DNA from: Neorhizobium galegae bv. orientalis str. HAMBI 540
GTDB lineage: Bacteria; Pseudomonadota; Alphaproteobacteria; Rhizobiales; Rhizobiaceae
Length of the DNA stretch: 64,000 nt
Direction: 5' to 3'
Assembly (NCBI RefSeq): GCF_000731315.1
Contig: NZ_HG938353.1
Coordinates: 2,418,001-2,482,000 of the forward strand
Shown here: positions 36,344-45,082 of the stretch, one piece after another
Numbering within the stretch: the stretch's first letter is position 1
How the letters are laid out: the number at the start of each line of letters is the position of its first letter
Translations under genes and position numbers: made by a program
Notes under the pieces: generated by a model
Database searches by the model: none
Told to the model about the DNA's origin: nothing
Seen by the model: only the letters and a program-made list of their open reading frames with translations

Positions 36344-37732
36344 CTTCATCGTCCGGCGGTGCACCAGCAGCCAGAAGCGGCCGCAAAGCAGTATGGCCGC
36401 GGCCGCAAGCCCGGTCACGAAGCCGAACCAGACACCCTCGCCGCGAAAACCGAGCGGGAATGCGAAGACCCAGGCGCAGGAGAAACCGATCGGCCAATAG
36501 GCGATCAGCGCCAGCACCATCGGCACCCTGGTGTCCTTGAGGCCACGCAACAGGCTGGCACCGACCACCTGCAACCCGTCTACCAGCTGGAAAGCCCCGG
36601 CGATGACGATCAGCGGCACCGCCAATTTCAGCACGGTCGCGGCGTCCTCCTTGCGTGTATCCAGGAAGAGATTGCCGAAGAAGTGCGGGATTGTCGCATA
36701 CAGCACACTGCCGATTGCGGTGAACAGGACGCTGACCGCAAGTACGGCAAGCGCCGCCCGCTTGACGCCCAGAAGATCACCGCGGCCATTGGCAAGCCCG
36801 ACGCGCACCGTCGCCACCTGCGACAGGCCGAGCGGGATCATGAAGGCGATCGCCGCCAGCTGCAGCGCGATGCCGTGGGCCGCGAGTTCCAGCTTGCCGA
36901 TGATGCCCATCAGCAGGGAGGCAGCCGAAAACAGGCTGGTTTCCGCCAGAATGGTGAAGCTGATCGGCAGGCCGAGCACGACGATCTCGCGCACCATGCT
37001 CCAGTCCGGCCGCCAGAAGCGCACGAAGATCTCGTAGGCGCGCATCTTTGGCTGGCTTTCCACATAAATGAGAGCGGCCACGAAACCGAACAGGTTGGCA
37101 GCGACGGAAGCGATCGCCGCCCCGTGCAGCCCCATTTCCGGCGCACCGAAATGGCCGAAGATCAGCAGATAGGCGAGGCCGGCATTGATGAAGAACATCA
37201 CGATCGTGACATAAAGCACAATGCCGCCCTTCTCGAGCCCGGTGACGAAGCTTCGAAGCGCCATCAGCCCAAGCGCCGGGAAAATGCCCCATTGGGCGAT
37301 GCGCAAATAGCTCTGTGCATTTGCCGCGACATCCGGCTGCTGCCCGAGCGCGAGAAGGATGGGTGCCGAAAACCACAGGATCGGCGCCGTCAGCACCCCG
37401 AACGCAAGCACGATCCACAGCCCCATGCGAACCGACCGGCGCACCGAGCGGCTATCGCCATGCCCGAGCGCCTGCGCCACCAGCGGCACCACGGCGCTGG
37501 TGAAACCGGTGCCGAAGATGAAGACCAGGAAGAACATCTGCGTGGCGAGCACGACGGAGGCGAGCTCGGTCGTGCCGAGCCAGCCGACCAGGATGACGTC
37601 GGTCGTATTGATCGCCATCTGCGCCAGCTGCGCCCCGACCAGCGGCACGCCGAGTGCAAGGGTCGCACGCATATGTGTGGACCAGGAATTGTCCGTCACC
37701 GTCACAGCCATGGTGGTGGAAAGGCTCGACAT
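36335..37732 (-). CDS. MATE family efflux transporter
   Basis: This 465-residue membrane protein has 12 predicted helices arranged as two similar halves, typical of NorM-type MATE pumps. Diagnostic parts are LALGVPLVGAQLAQMAINTT, DVILVGWLGTTELASV and FGTGFTSAVVPLVAQALGHG in the first half, and MIPLGLSQVATVRVGLANGR in the second. Such pumps export cationic drugs with Na+ or H+. AGGAG precedes the ATG at 37732. No linked regulator is seen. It is probably monocistronic, with the MFS gene 128 bases upstream on the same strand. Confidence 0.9.
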   Translation of the reverse strand: MSSLSTTMAVTVTDNSWSTHMRATLALGVPLVGAQLAQMAINTTDVILVGWLGTTELASVVLATQMFFLVFIFGTGFTSAVVPLVAQALGHGDSRSVRRSVRMGLWIVLAFGVLTAPILWFSAPILLALGQQPDVAANAQSYLRIAQWGIFPALGLMALRSFVTGLEKGGIVLYVTIVMFFINAGLAYLLIFGHFGAPEMGLHGAAIASVAANLFGFVAALIYVESQPKMRAYEIFVRFWRPDWSMVREIVVLGLPISFTILAETSLFSAASLLMGIIGKLELAAHGIALQLAAIAFMIPLGLSQVATVRVGLANGRGDLLGVKRAALAVLAVSVLFTAIGSVLYATIPHFFGNLFLDTRKEDAATVLKLAVPLIVIAGAFQLVDGLQVVGASLLRGLKDTRVPMVLALIAYWPIGFSCAWVFAFPLGFRGEGVWFGFVTGLAAAAILLCGRFWLLVHRRTMKAR

Positions 37733-37860
37733 GACACTCCTCCGCAGACGAAAAAAGCCGCTTCCAGAAACTGGCGAGCGGCGGATGATACAGCCTATAG
37801 AGGAGCATCATCCGTGCGGCAACACTTACAGGCGATTCAGCAGAATTTTTGGACGTTTCT

Positions 37861-39120
37861 TCAAGAAATCTGATGCGTGAGCTCGGTTTCGCGCCCAGCC
37901 GCCTGTGTTTTTCGTGAAATCCGGCTCAGGAACACCAAAATGGCACAAGCCATGAAAATCGCCGCCATCATGTACGGCGCGCCTGCGAACTCCATTTTCG
38001 CATGCTCCCCCGTGAACGCACTGAACAACTGCGTGAAGATCGCCGGACCGACGATCGTGGTCAGGCTGGTGAGGCTCGTCATTGCGCCCTGCAGCTCCCC
38101 TTGGGCCGACGGCGGCACCTTGGCCGAAGCGATGCTACGCAGCGCCGGATCGGCGACGTTCTCGATCGTCGTCACAAGGATGACGGCATAGACCATCCAC
38201 CCCTGCCACGCGAAGGCATAACCGGTAAGGCCGAGGCAGCAGAAACAAAGCCCGAGCACCGCAGTCTTCCATTCGCCGAGCACAGGCACGAGTTTCGGCA
38301 GGATAACGCCCATGACAAATGCGGCGCAGATACCGAACAGCCCGAGCGACAGGCCGATTTGCCCCTCGCTCCAGCCGTAACGATAGGCGGACACGAAGGA
38401 CCAGACGGACGGATAGACCGCGTGCGCCAGCCAATACAGGAACATCACCAGCATCACCCAGCCGATCCCCGGATAGTGGCGCATCTGGCGCAGCGCACCG
38501 AGCGGATTGGCGCGTTTCAGCTCGAACTTGCGGCGGTTCGCCTTGTCGAGCGTCTCCGGCAGCAGGAACCAGGAGGCGACGAAATTGGCGAGCGATAGCA
38601 GCCCGGCGCCCAGGAACGGCACGCGCGGACCGAGTTCGCCGAGCAGGCCGCCGATCACCGGGCCGACCGTGAAACCGACGCCGAAGGCGATCCCGATCAG
38701 GCCAAAGTTCTTGGCGCGGTTTTTCTCATTGCTGATATCTGCGATATAGGCCGAGCAGGTGGCAAAACTACCGCCTGAAATGCCGGCCAGCACACGACCG
38801 ACGAACAGCATCCAGAAACTGGTGGCGGCCGCGCAGATCAGGTTGTCGAGAGCGAAGGTGAGCACCGAGGCGAGCAGGATCGGCCGGCGGCCGAAACGGT
38901 CGCTGAGATTGCCGAGCAGCGGCGCAAACAGGAACTGCATGCCGGAATAGATGAGCAGCAGCCAGCCGCCGTCGACGGCGGCGGCACTCATGTCGTCGCC
39001 GGTCAGCTCGCGCAGGAAGGTCGGCAGCACCGGCATGATGATTGCGATCCCGATGATATCCAGAAACAGGATCATGAAGACGAGGAAAAGGCCTCGGCGG
39101 ACAAATTTCGGGTCGAGCAT
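37861..39120 (-). CDS. MFS transporter, TetA-like tetracycline efflux family
   Basis: This is a 419-residue 12-helix transporter of the DHA1 group. Diagnostic parts are FLDIIGIAIIMPVLPTFLRE (the D-x-x-G-x-G motif of helix 1), FAPLLGNLSDRFGRRPIL (loop 2-3), IGIAFGVGFTVGPVIGGLLG (antiporter motif C) and ALRSIASAKVPPSAQGELQG. This order matches TetA-type exporters, but many close chromosomal relatives do not confer tetracycline resistance, so the drug is not predicted. The start MLDPKFVRRG at 39120 was preferred over 39138. No TetR-type regulator is beside it. Confidence 0.85.
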   Translation of the reverse strand: MLDPKFVRRGLFLVFMILFLDIIGIAIIMPVLPTFLRELTGDDMSAAAVDGGWLLLIYSGMQFLFAPLLGNLSDRFGRRPILLASVLTFALDNLICAAATSFWMLFVGRVLAGISGGSFATCSAYIADISNEKNRAKNFGLIGIAFGVGFTVGPVIGGLLGELGPRVPFLGAGLLSLANFVASWFLLPETLDKANRRKFELKRANPLGALRQMRHYPGIGWVMLVMFLYWLAHAVYPSVWSFVSAYRYGWSEGQIGLSLGLFGICAAFVMGVILPKLVPVLGEWKTAVLGLCFCCLGLTGYAFAWQGWMVYAVILVTTIENVADPALRSIASAKVPPSAQGELQGAMTSLTSLTTIVGPAIFTQLFSAFTGEHAKMEFAGAPYMMAAIFMACAILVFLSRISRKTQAAGRETELTHQIS

Positions 39121-39403
39121 TAAATGTCTCTCTAGCAATGGTCTTTTCTTGAAAGACGATCAATTCGCCGGGCTGCCTACATAGCGGTAAAGGAAAACCG
39201 AAACAATACGTGAACATTTCAAAGTTTTTGATGAAAGGCACAACCGCAGTGGATGGTCATGCCACCCGGCGCTCCTCCGCTTCCAGAACGTTAGTTCCTC
39301 AGCCCGGCCATCCACCCTCTATGCGCGATCTCCGTTGACAGGTGCACGCAAAAGCCTAGTCTGACCTCTCATTGTTTCGACCGTGATCGATTGGGGGATT
39401 GTC

Positions 39404-39775
39404 ATGCGCGGATTGATGGTGATCGCATTTCTCTTGGCATCGTGTACCGCCGCGATGGCGGATATGAAGGTCTCCTTCGACTGGGGACCGACAAAGAAAT
39501 GTTTCGATTCGAAATCGCCGCCGATCTCGCTGTCGGGCGTGCCAGCCGGCACCAAGGCGCTCGATATCCGCATGAAGGATATGAACGTCCCGGATTATAA
39601 CCACGGCGGCGGCAAGGTGGATTATTCCGCCCAGAAATCGCTCGCCTACGGCGCCTTCAGCTATACCGGCCCCTGCCCTCCCTCCGGCAAGCACAAATAC
39701 CGTTTCACGGTGAATGCTCTGGACGCCGGCGGCAAGACACTCGCGACCGCCACCGCCGACAAGATGTTTCCCTAG
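39404..39775 (+). CDS. Short secreted PEBP-like protein (YbhB/YbcL family)
   Basis: This 123-residue protein has a signal peptide (MRGLMVIAFLLASCTAAMAD) and a PEBP-like core. The core includes SPPISLSGVPAGTKALDIRM and FSYTGPCPPSGKHKYRFTVN, the ligand-pocket motifs of phosphatidylethanolamine-binding-protein relatives. It is shorter than the usual 150-190 residues because the segment between the two motifs is reduced. It is read as a compact family member rather than a broken gene, since no frameshift is seen. The start at 39404 has GGGGGA upstream. Confidence 0.75.
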   Translation: MRGLMVIAFLLASCTAAMADMKVSFDWGPTKKCFDSKSPPISLSGVPAGTKALDIRMKDMNVPDYNHGGGKVDYSAQKSLAYGAFSYTGPCPPSGKHKYRFTVNALDAGGKTLATATADKMFP

Positions 39776-39858
39776 TCTCGGAGCCCGGAGGATCTCGACA
39801 GCCCAAACCGGACCTCTTAGAGATTGGAATTGAACTTCCCTCTCTTCGGCGGCCTCTC

Positions 39859-40338
39859 ATGATCGAACTTCTCTGGCGCGGCATTCTCATCGGGCTCGGC
39901 GCCACCATCCTGATGGACCTCTGGGCGATCGTGCTGAACAGGGTCTTCGGTCAGCCCAAGGCCAACTGGGCTCCGGCCGGGCGCTGGTTCTGGCACCTGC
40001 AGCGCGGAAAGGTGTTTCACGACAGCATCGCGGCAGCCGAACCCTATCGACATGAGCTCCCGCTCGGCTGGGCAGGCCATTATGCCATCGGCATTCTCTA
40101 CGGCGTGATCCTTGCCCTGATCATTGGGCAGAGCTGGTTCGCTGCGCCGAGCTTCATTCCCGCCTGGATCTTCGGCATCGTCACCATCGGCGCCGGTTGG
40201 TTCTTGATGCAGCCGGGCCTTGGCCTCGGCTGGGCCGCGTCGAAGACGCCGAGGCCGAACAAGGTTCGCTTTCTCAATTTCGCCGCCCACACCGTTTTCG
40301 CGCTTGGGCTTTACGGCACCGCGCTGCTGATCCGCTAG
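39859..40338 (+). CDS. DUF2938 family membrane protein
   Basis: This 159-residue membrane protein has four hydrophobic segments (LWRGILIGLGATILMDLWAI, LGWAGHYAIGILYGVILALI, IFGIVTIGAGWFLMQPGLGL and AAHTVFALGLYGTALLI). The conserved PxRHELPLGWAGHYAIG and GWFLMQPGLGLGWAASKTP match the DUF2938 family. The role is unknown. It overlaps the end of the convergent ArsR gene by four bases. Confidence 0.85.
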   Translation: MIELLWRGILIGLGATILMDLWAIVLNRVFGQPKANWAPAGRWFWHLQRGKVFHDSIAAAEPYRHELPLGWAGHYAIGILYGVILALIIGQSWFAAPSFIPAWIFGIVTIGAGWFLMQPGLGLGWAASKTPRPNKVRFLNFAAHTVFALGLYGTALLIR

Positions 40339-40658
40339 TCTTCCAGATCCCGCTTCATCCGGTCGAGCATATCCACGGCATGCGCCGCATAGGCGCCGAT
40401 CCAGCGGTCGTGGATCGCCTTGATCGGCAGCGGGTTCAGATGGTTCCAGCGCTCCCGGCCCTCGCGCTTCACCAGCACCAGGTCGGCACCCTCCAGAACT
40501 TTCAGATGCTGCATGACGGTGCAGCGGTCGAGCTTCGGAAACCGGGCACAGAGATCGCCCGTCTTCTGCGGCCGGTCCTTCAGTTCGTCCAGAATCTCCC
40601 TGCGAACCGGAGCCGCTAGAGCCTTGAAAATACGATCATTTTTTTCACTGCTTGACAT
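40335..40658 (-). CDS. ArsR-family regulator, SdpR-like
   Basis: The 107-residue winged-helix protein has RIFKALAAPVRREILDELKD, a recognition helix in FPKLDRCTVMQHLKVLEGAD and a wing in LVLVKREGRERWNHLN. Proteins of this type are usually paired with an AHSA1/START-domain gene, as here, and repress the shared promoter. The operator overlaps its start codon. It has Cys in DLCARF and DRCTV but not the CxC arsenic site, so metal sensing is not supported. The ligand is unknown. Confidence 0.85.
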   Translation of the reverse strand: MSSSEKNDRIFKALAAPVRREILDELKDRPQKTGDLCARFPKLDRCTVMQHLKVLEGADLVLVKREGRERWNHLNPLPIKAIHDRWIGAYAAHAVDMLDRMKRDLED

Positions 40659-40679
40659 GTTATATTTTTATAACATAAT
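40652..40679 (+). promoter_or_regulatory. Divergent promoter-operator of the ArsR/AHSA1 pair
   Basis: TTGACA (40652-40657), a 16-base spacer and CATAAT (40674-40679) form a strong promoter for the AHSA1 gene. A perfect palindrome, ATGTTATA-TTTT-TATAACAT (40657-40676), fills the spacer, so a bound repressor would block polymerase. The palindrome also covers the ATG of the ArsR gene at 40658. Confidence 0.85.
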
Positions 40680-40705
40680 GTGAGGAGAAACAAGGGAGAA
40701 AGATC

Positions 40706-41188
40706 ATGGAACTGAAATTCAAGGTATCCGGCCGGATTTCAAAACCGGTCGAGGAAGTGTTCGAGGCCGTCGCCGATCCCAAAAAGCTTTCGGGTTATTT
40801 CACCACAGGCGGCGCCAAGGGGCGGCTGGAGACCGGCACAACGGTCACCTGGGATTTTCACGACTTCCCGGGCGCCTTTCCCGTTGAAGTCGTCGAGGTG
40901 GAGAAGAACAGCAAGATCGTGCTGCGCTGGGACGCGACGGAAGGCAATGCGGCCGAACAGGGACCGGAGAACGTCACTCCCGCCCACTACAAGACAACGG
41001 TCACCATGACCTTCGAGCCACTGGAGGGCGATCGCACGCTGGTGACGATCGCCGAGGAAGGCTGGCGCGAAACACCCGGCGGCCTTTCAGCCTCCTACGG
41101 CAACTGCCAGGGCTGGTCGCAGATGCTCTGCGCCTTGAAAGCCTATGTGGAATACGGCATCAACCTGCGCGAGGGGATGTATAAGTAG
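40706..41188 (+). CDS. SRPBCC/AHSA1 domain protein
   Basis: The 160-residue protein has the START-like fold of the AHSA1 group: SGRISKPVEEVFEAVADPKK at the start, ETGTTVTWDFHDFPGAFPVE in the middle and the C-terminal GWSQMLCALKAYVEYGINLR helix. These domains bind hydrophobic ligands. The pairing with a divergent ArsR-type repressor and an operator in the promoter spacer suggests ligand-regulated expression. The ligand is unknown. A small palindromic repeat follows the gene. Confidence 0.87.
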   Translation: MELKFKVSGRISKPVEEVFEAVADPKKLSGYFTTGGAKGRLETGTTVTWDFHDFPGAFPVEVVEVEKNSKIVLRWDATEGNAAEQGPENVTPAHYKTTVTMTFEPLEGDRTLVTIAEEGWRETPGGLSASYGNCQGWSQMLCALKAYVEYGINLREGMYK

Positions 41189-41206
41189 GCGCCTGACTTT
41201 ACTCCT

Positions 41207-41232
41207 CCCTCTCCCCGCTTGCGGGGTGAGGG
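41207..41232. repeat. Short intergenic palindromic repeat
   Basis: CCCTCTCCCCGC and GCGGGGTGAGGG form a 12-base stem with one mismatch around a two-base loop. Elements of this CCTCTCCCCGC form are scattered in rhizobial genomes. The copy may act as a weak terminator for the AHSA1 gene. Confidence 0.6.
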
Positions 41233-41297
41233 AACGCACGCGGCATTCGAGATCGGGAACCAATAAAGCGCGGCGCCAGATCGCCCCTCTCTAGAGC

Positions 41298-42206
41298 CTA
41301 AACATTCCCCGAGAACGTATCGCAGGCCTTCATGTCGCCCGTATCAAACCCGCGCTTGAACCAGCGTGCGCGCTGCGCCGAAGTGCCGTGGTTGAAACTT
41401 TCCGGCACGACGTAGCCCTGGCTGCGCTTCTGCAGCGTATCGTCGCCGATCTGCTGCGCGGCGTTCAGCGCTTCTTCGAGGTCGCCGGTATCGAGAATGC
41501 CCTTCTGCTGGGTGAACTTGCCCCAGACGCCGGCAAAGCAGTCGGCCTGCAGCTCGACGCGCACCGACATGCGGTTGGCATCGGCCTCGCTCATCCGCTG
41601 GCGGGCCTGGTTGAATTTCGGCAGGATGCCGAGAAGATTCTGCACGTGATGGCCGACCTCATGGGCGATCACATAGGCCTCGGCAAAATCGCCGGCAGCA
41701 TCGAAGCGCTGTTCGAGCTCCTTGAAGAAATTGGTGTCGAGATAAAGCTTGTGGTCGCCGGGGCAATAGAAGGGCCCCGTCGCGGAAGACGCAAATCCGC
41801 AGGCGGAGTTCACCTTGCCGGAAAACAGCACCAATGTAGGCTCCTGATACTGCTGGCCGTTGGCCTGGAAAATGCCGTTCCAGGTATCTTCCGTTTCCGC
41901 CAGCACGGTGCGCACGAATGCGGTCGTCTCGTCATTGGCCGGCGTGCGGTTGCCGGTCGTCTGCTGTTGCTCGAAACCCGAACCGTCCATGCCGAGCTCG
42001 CCTGATAGCAGCGAGAGCGGGTTGATGCCGGTGATCCAGCAGATGATCAGGATGACGATGATCCCGCCGATGCCGAGCCCTCCGCCGCGGCGGCCACCGC
42101 CACCGATCGGGATGCGCAGGCCGCCTCGACCAAGCGGACTGCCGTCCATGGAAGCGCCGCGCTGGTCCTCGACATTGTCCGATTGCCGGCGCCCTCTCCA
42201 TTCCAT
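41298..42206 (-). CDS. Neutral zinc metallopeptidase (YpfJ family)
   Basis: The 302-residue protein has an N-terminal Gly/Arg-rich cytoplasmic part, one membrane helix (IGGIIVILIICWITGINPL) and a C-terminal peptidase domain. Zinc-site residues are His182, Glu183 and His186 in IAHEVGHHVQN. QADCFAGVW and KVNSACGFASSATGPFYC are also family signatures. The start MEWRGRRQSDN at 42206 was chosen over an upstream frame to 42260. The substrate and physiological role are unknown. Confidence 0.87.
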   Translation of the reverse strand: MEWRGRRQSDNVEDQRGASMDGSPLGRGGLRIPIGGGGRRGGGLGIGGIIVILIICWITGINPLSLLSGELGMDGSGFEQQQTTGNRTPANDETTAFVRTVLAETEDTWNGIFQANGQQYQEPTLVLFSGKVNSACGFASSATGPFYCPGDHKLYLDTNFFKELEQRFDAAGDFAEAYVIAHEVGHHVQNLLGILPKFNQARQRMSEADANRMSVRVELQADCFAGVWGKFTQQKGILDTGDLEEALNAAQQIGDDTLQKRSQGYVVPESFNHGTSAQRARWFKRGFDTGDMKACDTFSGNV

Positions 42207-42300
42207 GTCGTGCTCTCCTGTTCGACCGAATCCTGGCCGATATAACGCTGGCGGCCGCAAAAGCGATCCGTCCCCGCATCACATAGCCGAAGATTCGTCT

Positions 42301-43512
42301 TCAGGCGACCCGCAGAGCCTTTTTGCCCGGCAGGAAAACCGTCAGCAATCCGAATACCGGCAGGAAAGCGCAGACATTGTAGACGAAGGTGATGCCGTAG
42401 CGGTCGGCAAAGATGCCGAGCACCGCCGCGGCGATGCCGCCGATCCCGAAGGCGATCCCGAAAAAGATGCCGGCGATCATCCCCACCCGGCCCGGCACCA
42501 GTTCCTGCGCCATCACCACGATCGCCGGGAAGGACGATGCCATGATGAAACCGATGATCGCCGAAAGCCCGATCGTCACCGGCAGGTTGGCAAACGGCAT
42601 GGCGAGCGTGAACGGCAGCACGCCGAGGATCGAGAACCAGATCACCACCTTGGAGCCGAACTTGTCGCCGACTAGCCCGCCGATGACAGTGCCGAGTGCG
42701 ACGGCGCCGAGGAAGATGAACAGCATGATCTGCGACTGCTGCACCGTCACCTGGAAGCGCTCGATGACGAAGAATGTATAATAACTGCTGATCGACGCCA
42801 TGTATGCGTTCTTGGAGAAGGTCAGGATGGTCAGCACGATGAGCGAGATGGTCACCGTCCGCTTTGAAAGGTTATGGGCCTTCAGCACCCGCTTGCGGCC
42901 CTGGTTGGCGAGCATATGCGCCTTGTACCAGCGCGCCACCCACGACAGGACGACAATGCCGAGCAGCGCGATTCCCGAGAACCAGGCAACGCTGCCCTGA
43001 CCGTTCGGCACGATAATGAAGGCTGCGAGCAGCGGGCCGATCGACTGGCCGAAATTGCCGCCGACCTGGAAGACCGACTGCGCCATCCCGTAACGACCAC
43101 CGGAAGCAAGCCGCGCCACGCGCGAGGATTCCGGATGGAAGACGGCCGAGCCGATGCCGATCAGCGAGGCGGAGATCACCAGCACCCCATAGGAATGTGC
43201 GTTCGCCAGCATGAACAGGCCGATGAAGGTCGAACCCATGCCGACCGGCAGCGAATAGGGGAACGGCTTCTTATCGGTGATGATGCCTATCACCGGCTGT
43301 AGCAGCGAGGCCGTGCACTGGAAGGCAAGCGTCAATATGCCGATCTGCCAGAAATCGAGGGCATAATCCGTCTTCAGCATCGGATAGATCGCTGAGATCA
43401 TCGACTGCATGATGTCGTTGATCATATGGCAGAAGCTGACCGCCAGGATGATCGGCAGGATCGTCACTTCGGCGGCAGTTGCGGAAACGGGTTTGGATGT
43501 TGCATCGGCCAT
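42301..43512 (-). CDS. MFS transporter, fosmidomycin-resistance (Fsr) type
   Basis: This 403-residue 12-helix transporter resembles Fsr proteins: LAVSFCHMINDIMQSMISAI, YPMLKTDYALDFWQIGILTL, IGIGSAVFHPESSRVARLAS and MAQSVFQVGGNFGQSIGPLL. The HPExSR segment is the hallmark. Fsr confers resistance to fosmidomycin in E. coli, but the natural substrate here is open. The start at 43512 has GGAGGAAA six bases upstream. An upstream extension to 43653 is not supported. No local regulator. Confidence 0.87.
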   Translation of the reverse strand: MADATSKPVSATAAEVTILPIILAVSFCHMINDIMQSMISAIYPMLKTDYALDFWQIGILTLAFQCTASLLQPVIGIITDKKPFPYSLPVGMGSTFIGLFMLANAHSYGVLVISASLIGIGSAVFHPESSRVARLASGGRYGMAQSVFQVGGNFGQSIGPLLAAFIIVPNGQGSVAWFSGIALLGIVVLSWVARWYKAHMLANQGRKRVLKAHNLSKRTVTISLIVLTILTFSKNAYMASISSYYTFFVIERFQVTVQQSQIMLFIFLGAVALGTVIGGLVGDKFGSKVVIWFSILGVLPFTLAMPFANLPVTIGLSAIIGFIMASSFPAIVVMAQELVPGRVGMIAGIFFGIAFGIGGIAAAVLGIFADRYGITFVYNVCAFLPVFGLLTVFLPGKKALRVA

Positions 43513-43657
43513 TGAATTTCCTCCGCGCAAGCGGTCGTCATCGCGGATGGCCGTTGCTGCAAGTGTCTTGGTTGCAGCTCTAATCCCGCAATCCTGGCCT
43601 GTCCATGACAGGAAGGCGCCGAACGGTACGCTTCGAGGAAATTCTTGATACAAGCTC

Positions 43658-44140
43658 CTAAATTCGCCGCGACGCCAGCCTCTGCTGAAGAAGAAGCGTC
43701 CCGGCGATCGCGATGAGCGTCAGAAGCAAAATCCAGCTCGGTCCGCCGGAAAACACCACGGTGTTCATGATCCGGCCCGGGATCAGCGTGAACAGGCCAG
43801 CGATGACGATGCCGCCGAAATACATGCCGATGACGGTCGCCTTGTGCGCCCTCATATTATGAGCGCGCGCCGCACTGATCGACCGCCACACCCCCACGAG
43901 CACGAAGACCGACAGGAGATGGATCGGACTGAAGCCGTAGAACAGATTGATCTCGTGGATGAAGAAGCTGGAAAGCGAGGTAATGACCATCAGCGCCATC
44001 CAGATCTTGCCGAGCAGGCGGTGGACCGGCGTGCCCTTGCGATTGAGAAGGATATAGGCGCCGAGCACCGATGCCGGCAGAACTGCCGCCACATGGACTT
44101 GCACGGCAAGCGGGGCGTCAAGAAGCGGTTGAAGGTTCAT
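43658..44140 (-). CDS. DUF2306 family membrane protein
   Basis: The 160-residue membrane protein has four or five helices. The DUF2306 features are QVHVAAVLPASVLGAYILLN, KGTPVHRLLGKIWMALMVIT, INLFYGFSPIHLLSVFVLVG and NMRAHKATVIGMYFGGIVIA. Function unknown. The start at 44140 fits the family, and the longer frame to 44497 is not supported. It is divergent from the LytTR regulator gene 110 bases away, which may regulate it. Confidence 0.82.
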   Translation of the reverse strand: MNLQPLLDAPLAVQVHVAAVLPASVLGAYILLNRKGTPVHRLLGKIWMALMVITSLSSFFIHEINLFYGFSPIHLLSVFVLVGVWRSISAARAHNMRAHKATVIGMYFGGIVIAGLFTLIPGRIMNTVVFSGGPSWILLLTLIAIAGTLLLQQRLASRRI

Positions 44141-44251
44141 GGGAAGTACCTGTCGAAATCGGCGAGAACGGGAGGCGATTGAATTGATCGCCTGTTTCCG
44201 CCATGACTGGCTTGCCCTCAATCGGAATGGCGCAGACGACGGACAAACTTC

Positions 44252-45067
44252 GTGAATCACTCGTTTTTGAGCTCCACGCTTCGTGAATTGCAGCTCTTCA
44301 CCCGCTCCTGGCGCTTCTGGACGACCTTTACGCTCGTCATCCTGATCTTTGTCGTCACCGGCCCCTACGGCACGCTGGAGCGGATGACGCTCGGCGTCCG
44401 GCTCGGTTACTGGCTGATCGTCCATGCCGTCACCTGGACGATCGCCATCTGTCTGTCGATCATGGCGGAAATCCTGCTGCGCAACCGCATCAACCATACG
44501 CTCGCCCGCATGATGATCGGTTCGCTGGTTGCAGCCCTACCGATCGGCTTTGCACTCGGCGCCATCGATTTCGCCTTCTTCGGCCACTGGACCGAGATGG
44601 AAACCGGCTTCCACCGGGCGCTGTTTGCGCTGCCGCTCTGCGCCGTCTTCTGTCTTCTGACCTACACGGCCATGCACCGGCAGATCGCCGAGATTTCCAC
44701 GCCAGCCCCGCCTGCATCACCTTCTCCTGCTGCAGCGCAGGCCGCTTGGCCCGTATCCGAACCTGAAATCCTCGCCCGGCTGAAACCCCAGAACCGCGGC
44801 GCAATCCTGCGGCTTTCAGTCGAGGATCACTATACCGACGTGGTCACCACCCGCGGCCATGAACTGGTCCTCCTGCGTTTCGCCGACGCCCTGAAGGAAC
44901 TTGGGGCCACGCCCGGCCTGCAGGTGCACCGCTCCCATTGGGTGGCGGATGCCCATGTCGAAACACTGAAACGCGACAACGGCAAGCTTGTGCTGATGAT
45001 GAAGGATGGCACTGAAATCCCCGTGAGCCGCACTTATATGGACGCCGTGCGGTCGCGGTTCGACTAG
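44252..45067 (+). CDS. Membrane-anchored LytTR-family transcription regulator
   Basis: This 271-residue protein has an N-terminal membrane domain of about four helices (FWTTFTLVILIFVVTGPYGT, YWLIVHAVTWTIAICLSIMA, LARMMIGSLVAALPIGFALG and RALFALPLCAVFCLLTYTAM), a Pro/Ala-rich linker and a C-terminal LytTR DNA-binding domain (about 175-268). The LytTR domain contains ILRLSVEDHYTDVVTTRGHE and LQVHRSHWVADAHVETLKRD. Such one-component membrane regulators pair with DUF2306 genes. GTG start. The signal is unknown. Confidence 0.85.
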   Translation: MNHSFLSSTLRELQLFTRSWRFWTTFTLVILIFVVTGPYGTLERMTLGVRLGYWLIVHAVTWTIAICLSIMAEILLRNRINHTLARMMIGSLVAALPIGFALGAIDFAFFGHWTEMETGFHRALFALPLCAVFCLLTYTAMHRQIAEISTPAPPASPSPAAAQAAWPVSEPEILARLKPQNRGAILRLSVEDHYTDVVTTRGHELVLLRFADALKELGATPGLQVHRSHWVADAHVETLKRDNGKLVLMMKDGTEIPVSRTYMDAVRSRFD

Positions 45068-45082
45068 ATTACCACCCCTTGG

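Noticed and set aside
36359-37873. A 504-codon frame opposite the MATE gene
   Set aside because: Antisense shadow of a membrane protein gene; composition dominated by His, Gln and Arg.
37861-39120. A tetracycline resistance determinant
   Set aside because: The family fits, but many chromosomal relatives do not confer resistance and no tetR gene is adjacent.
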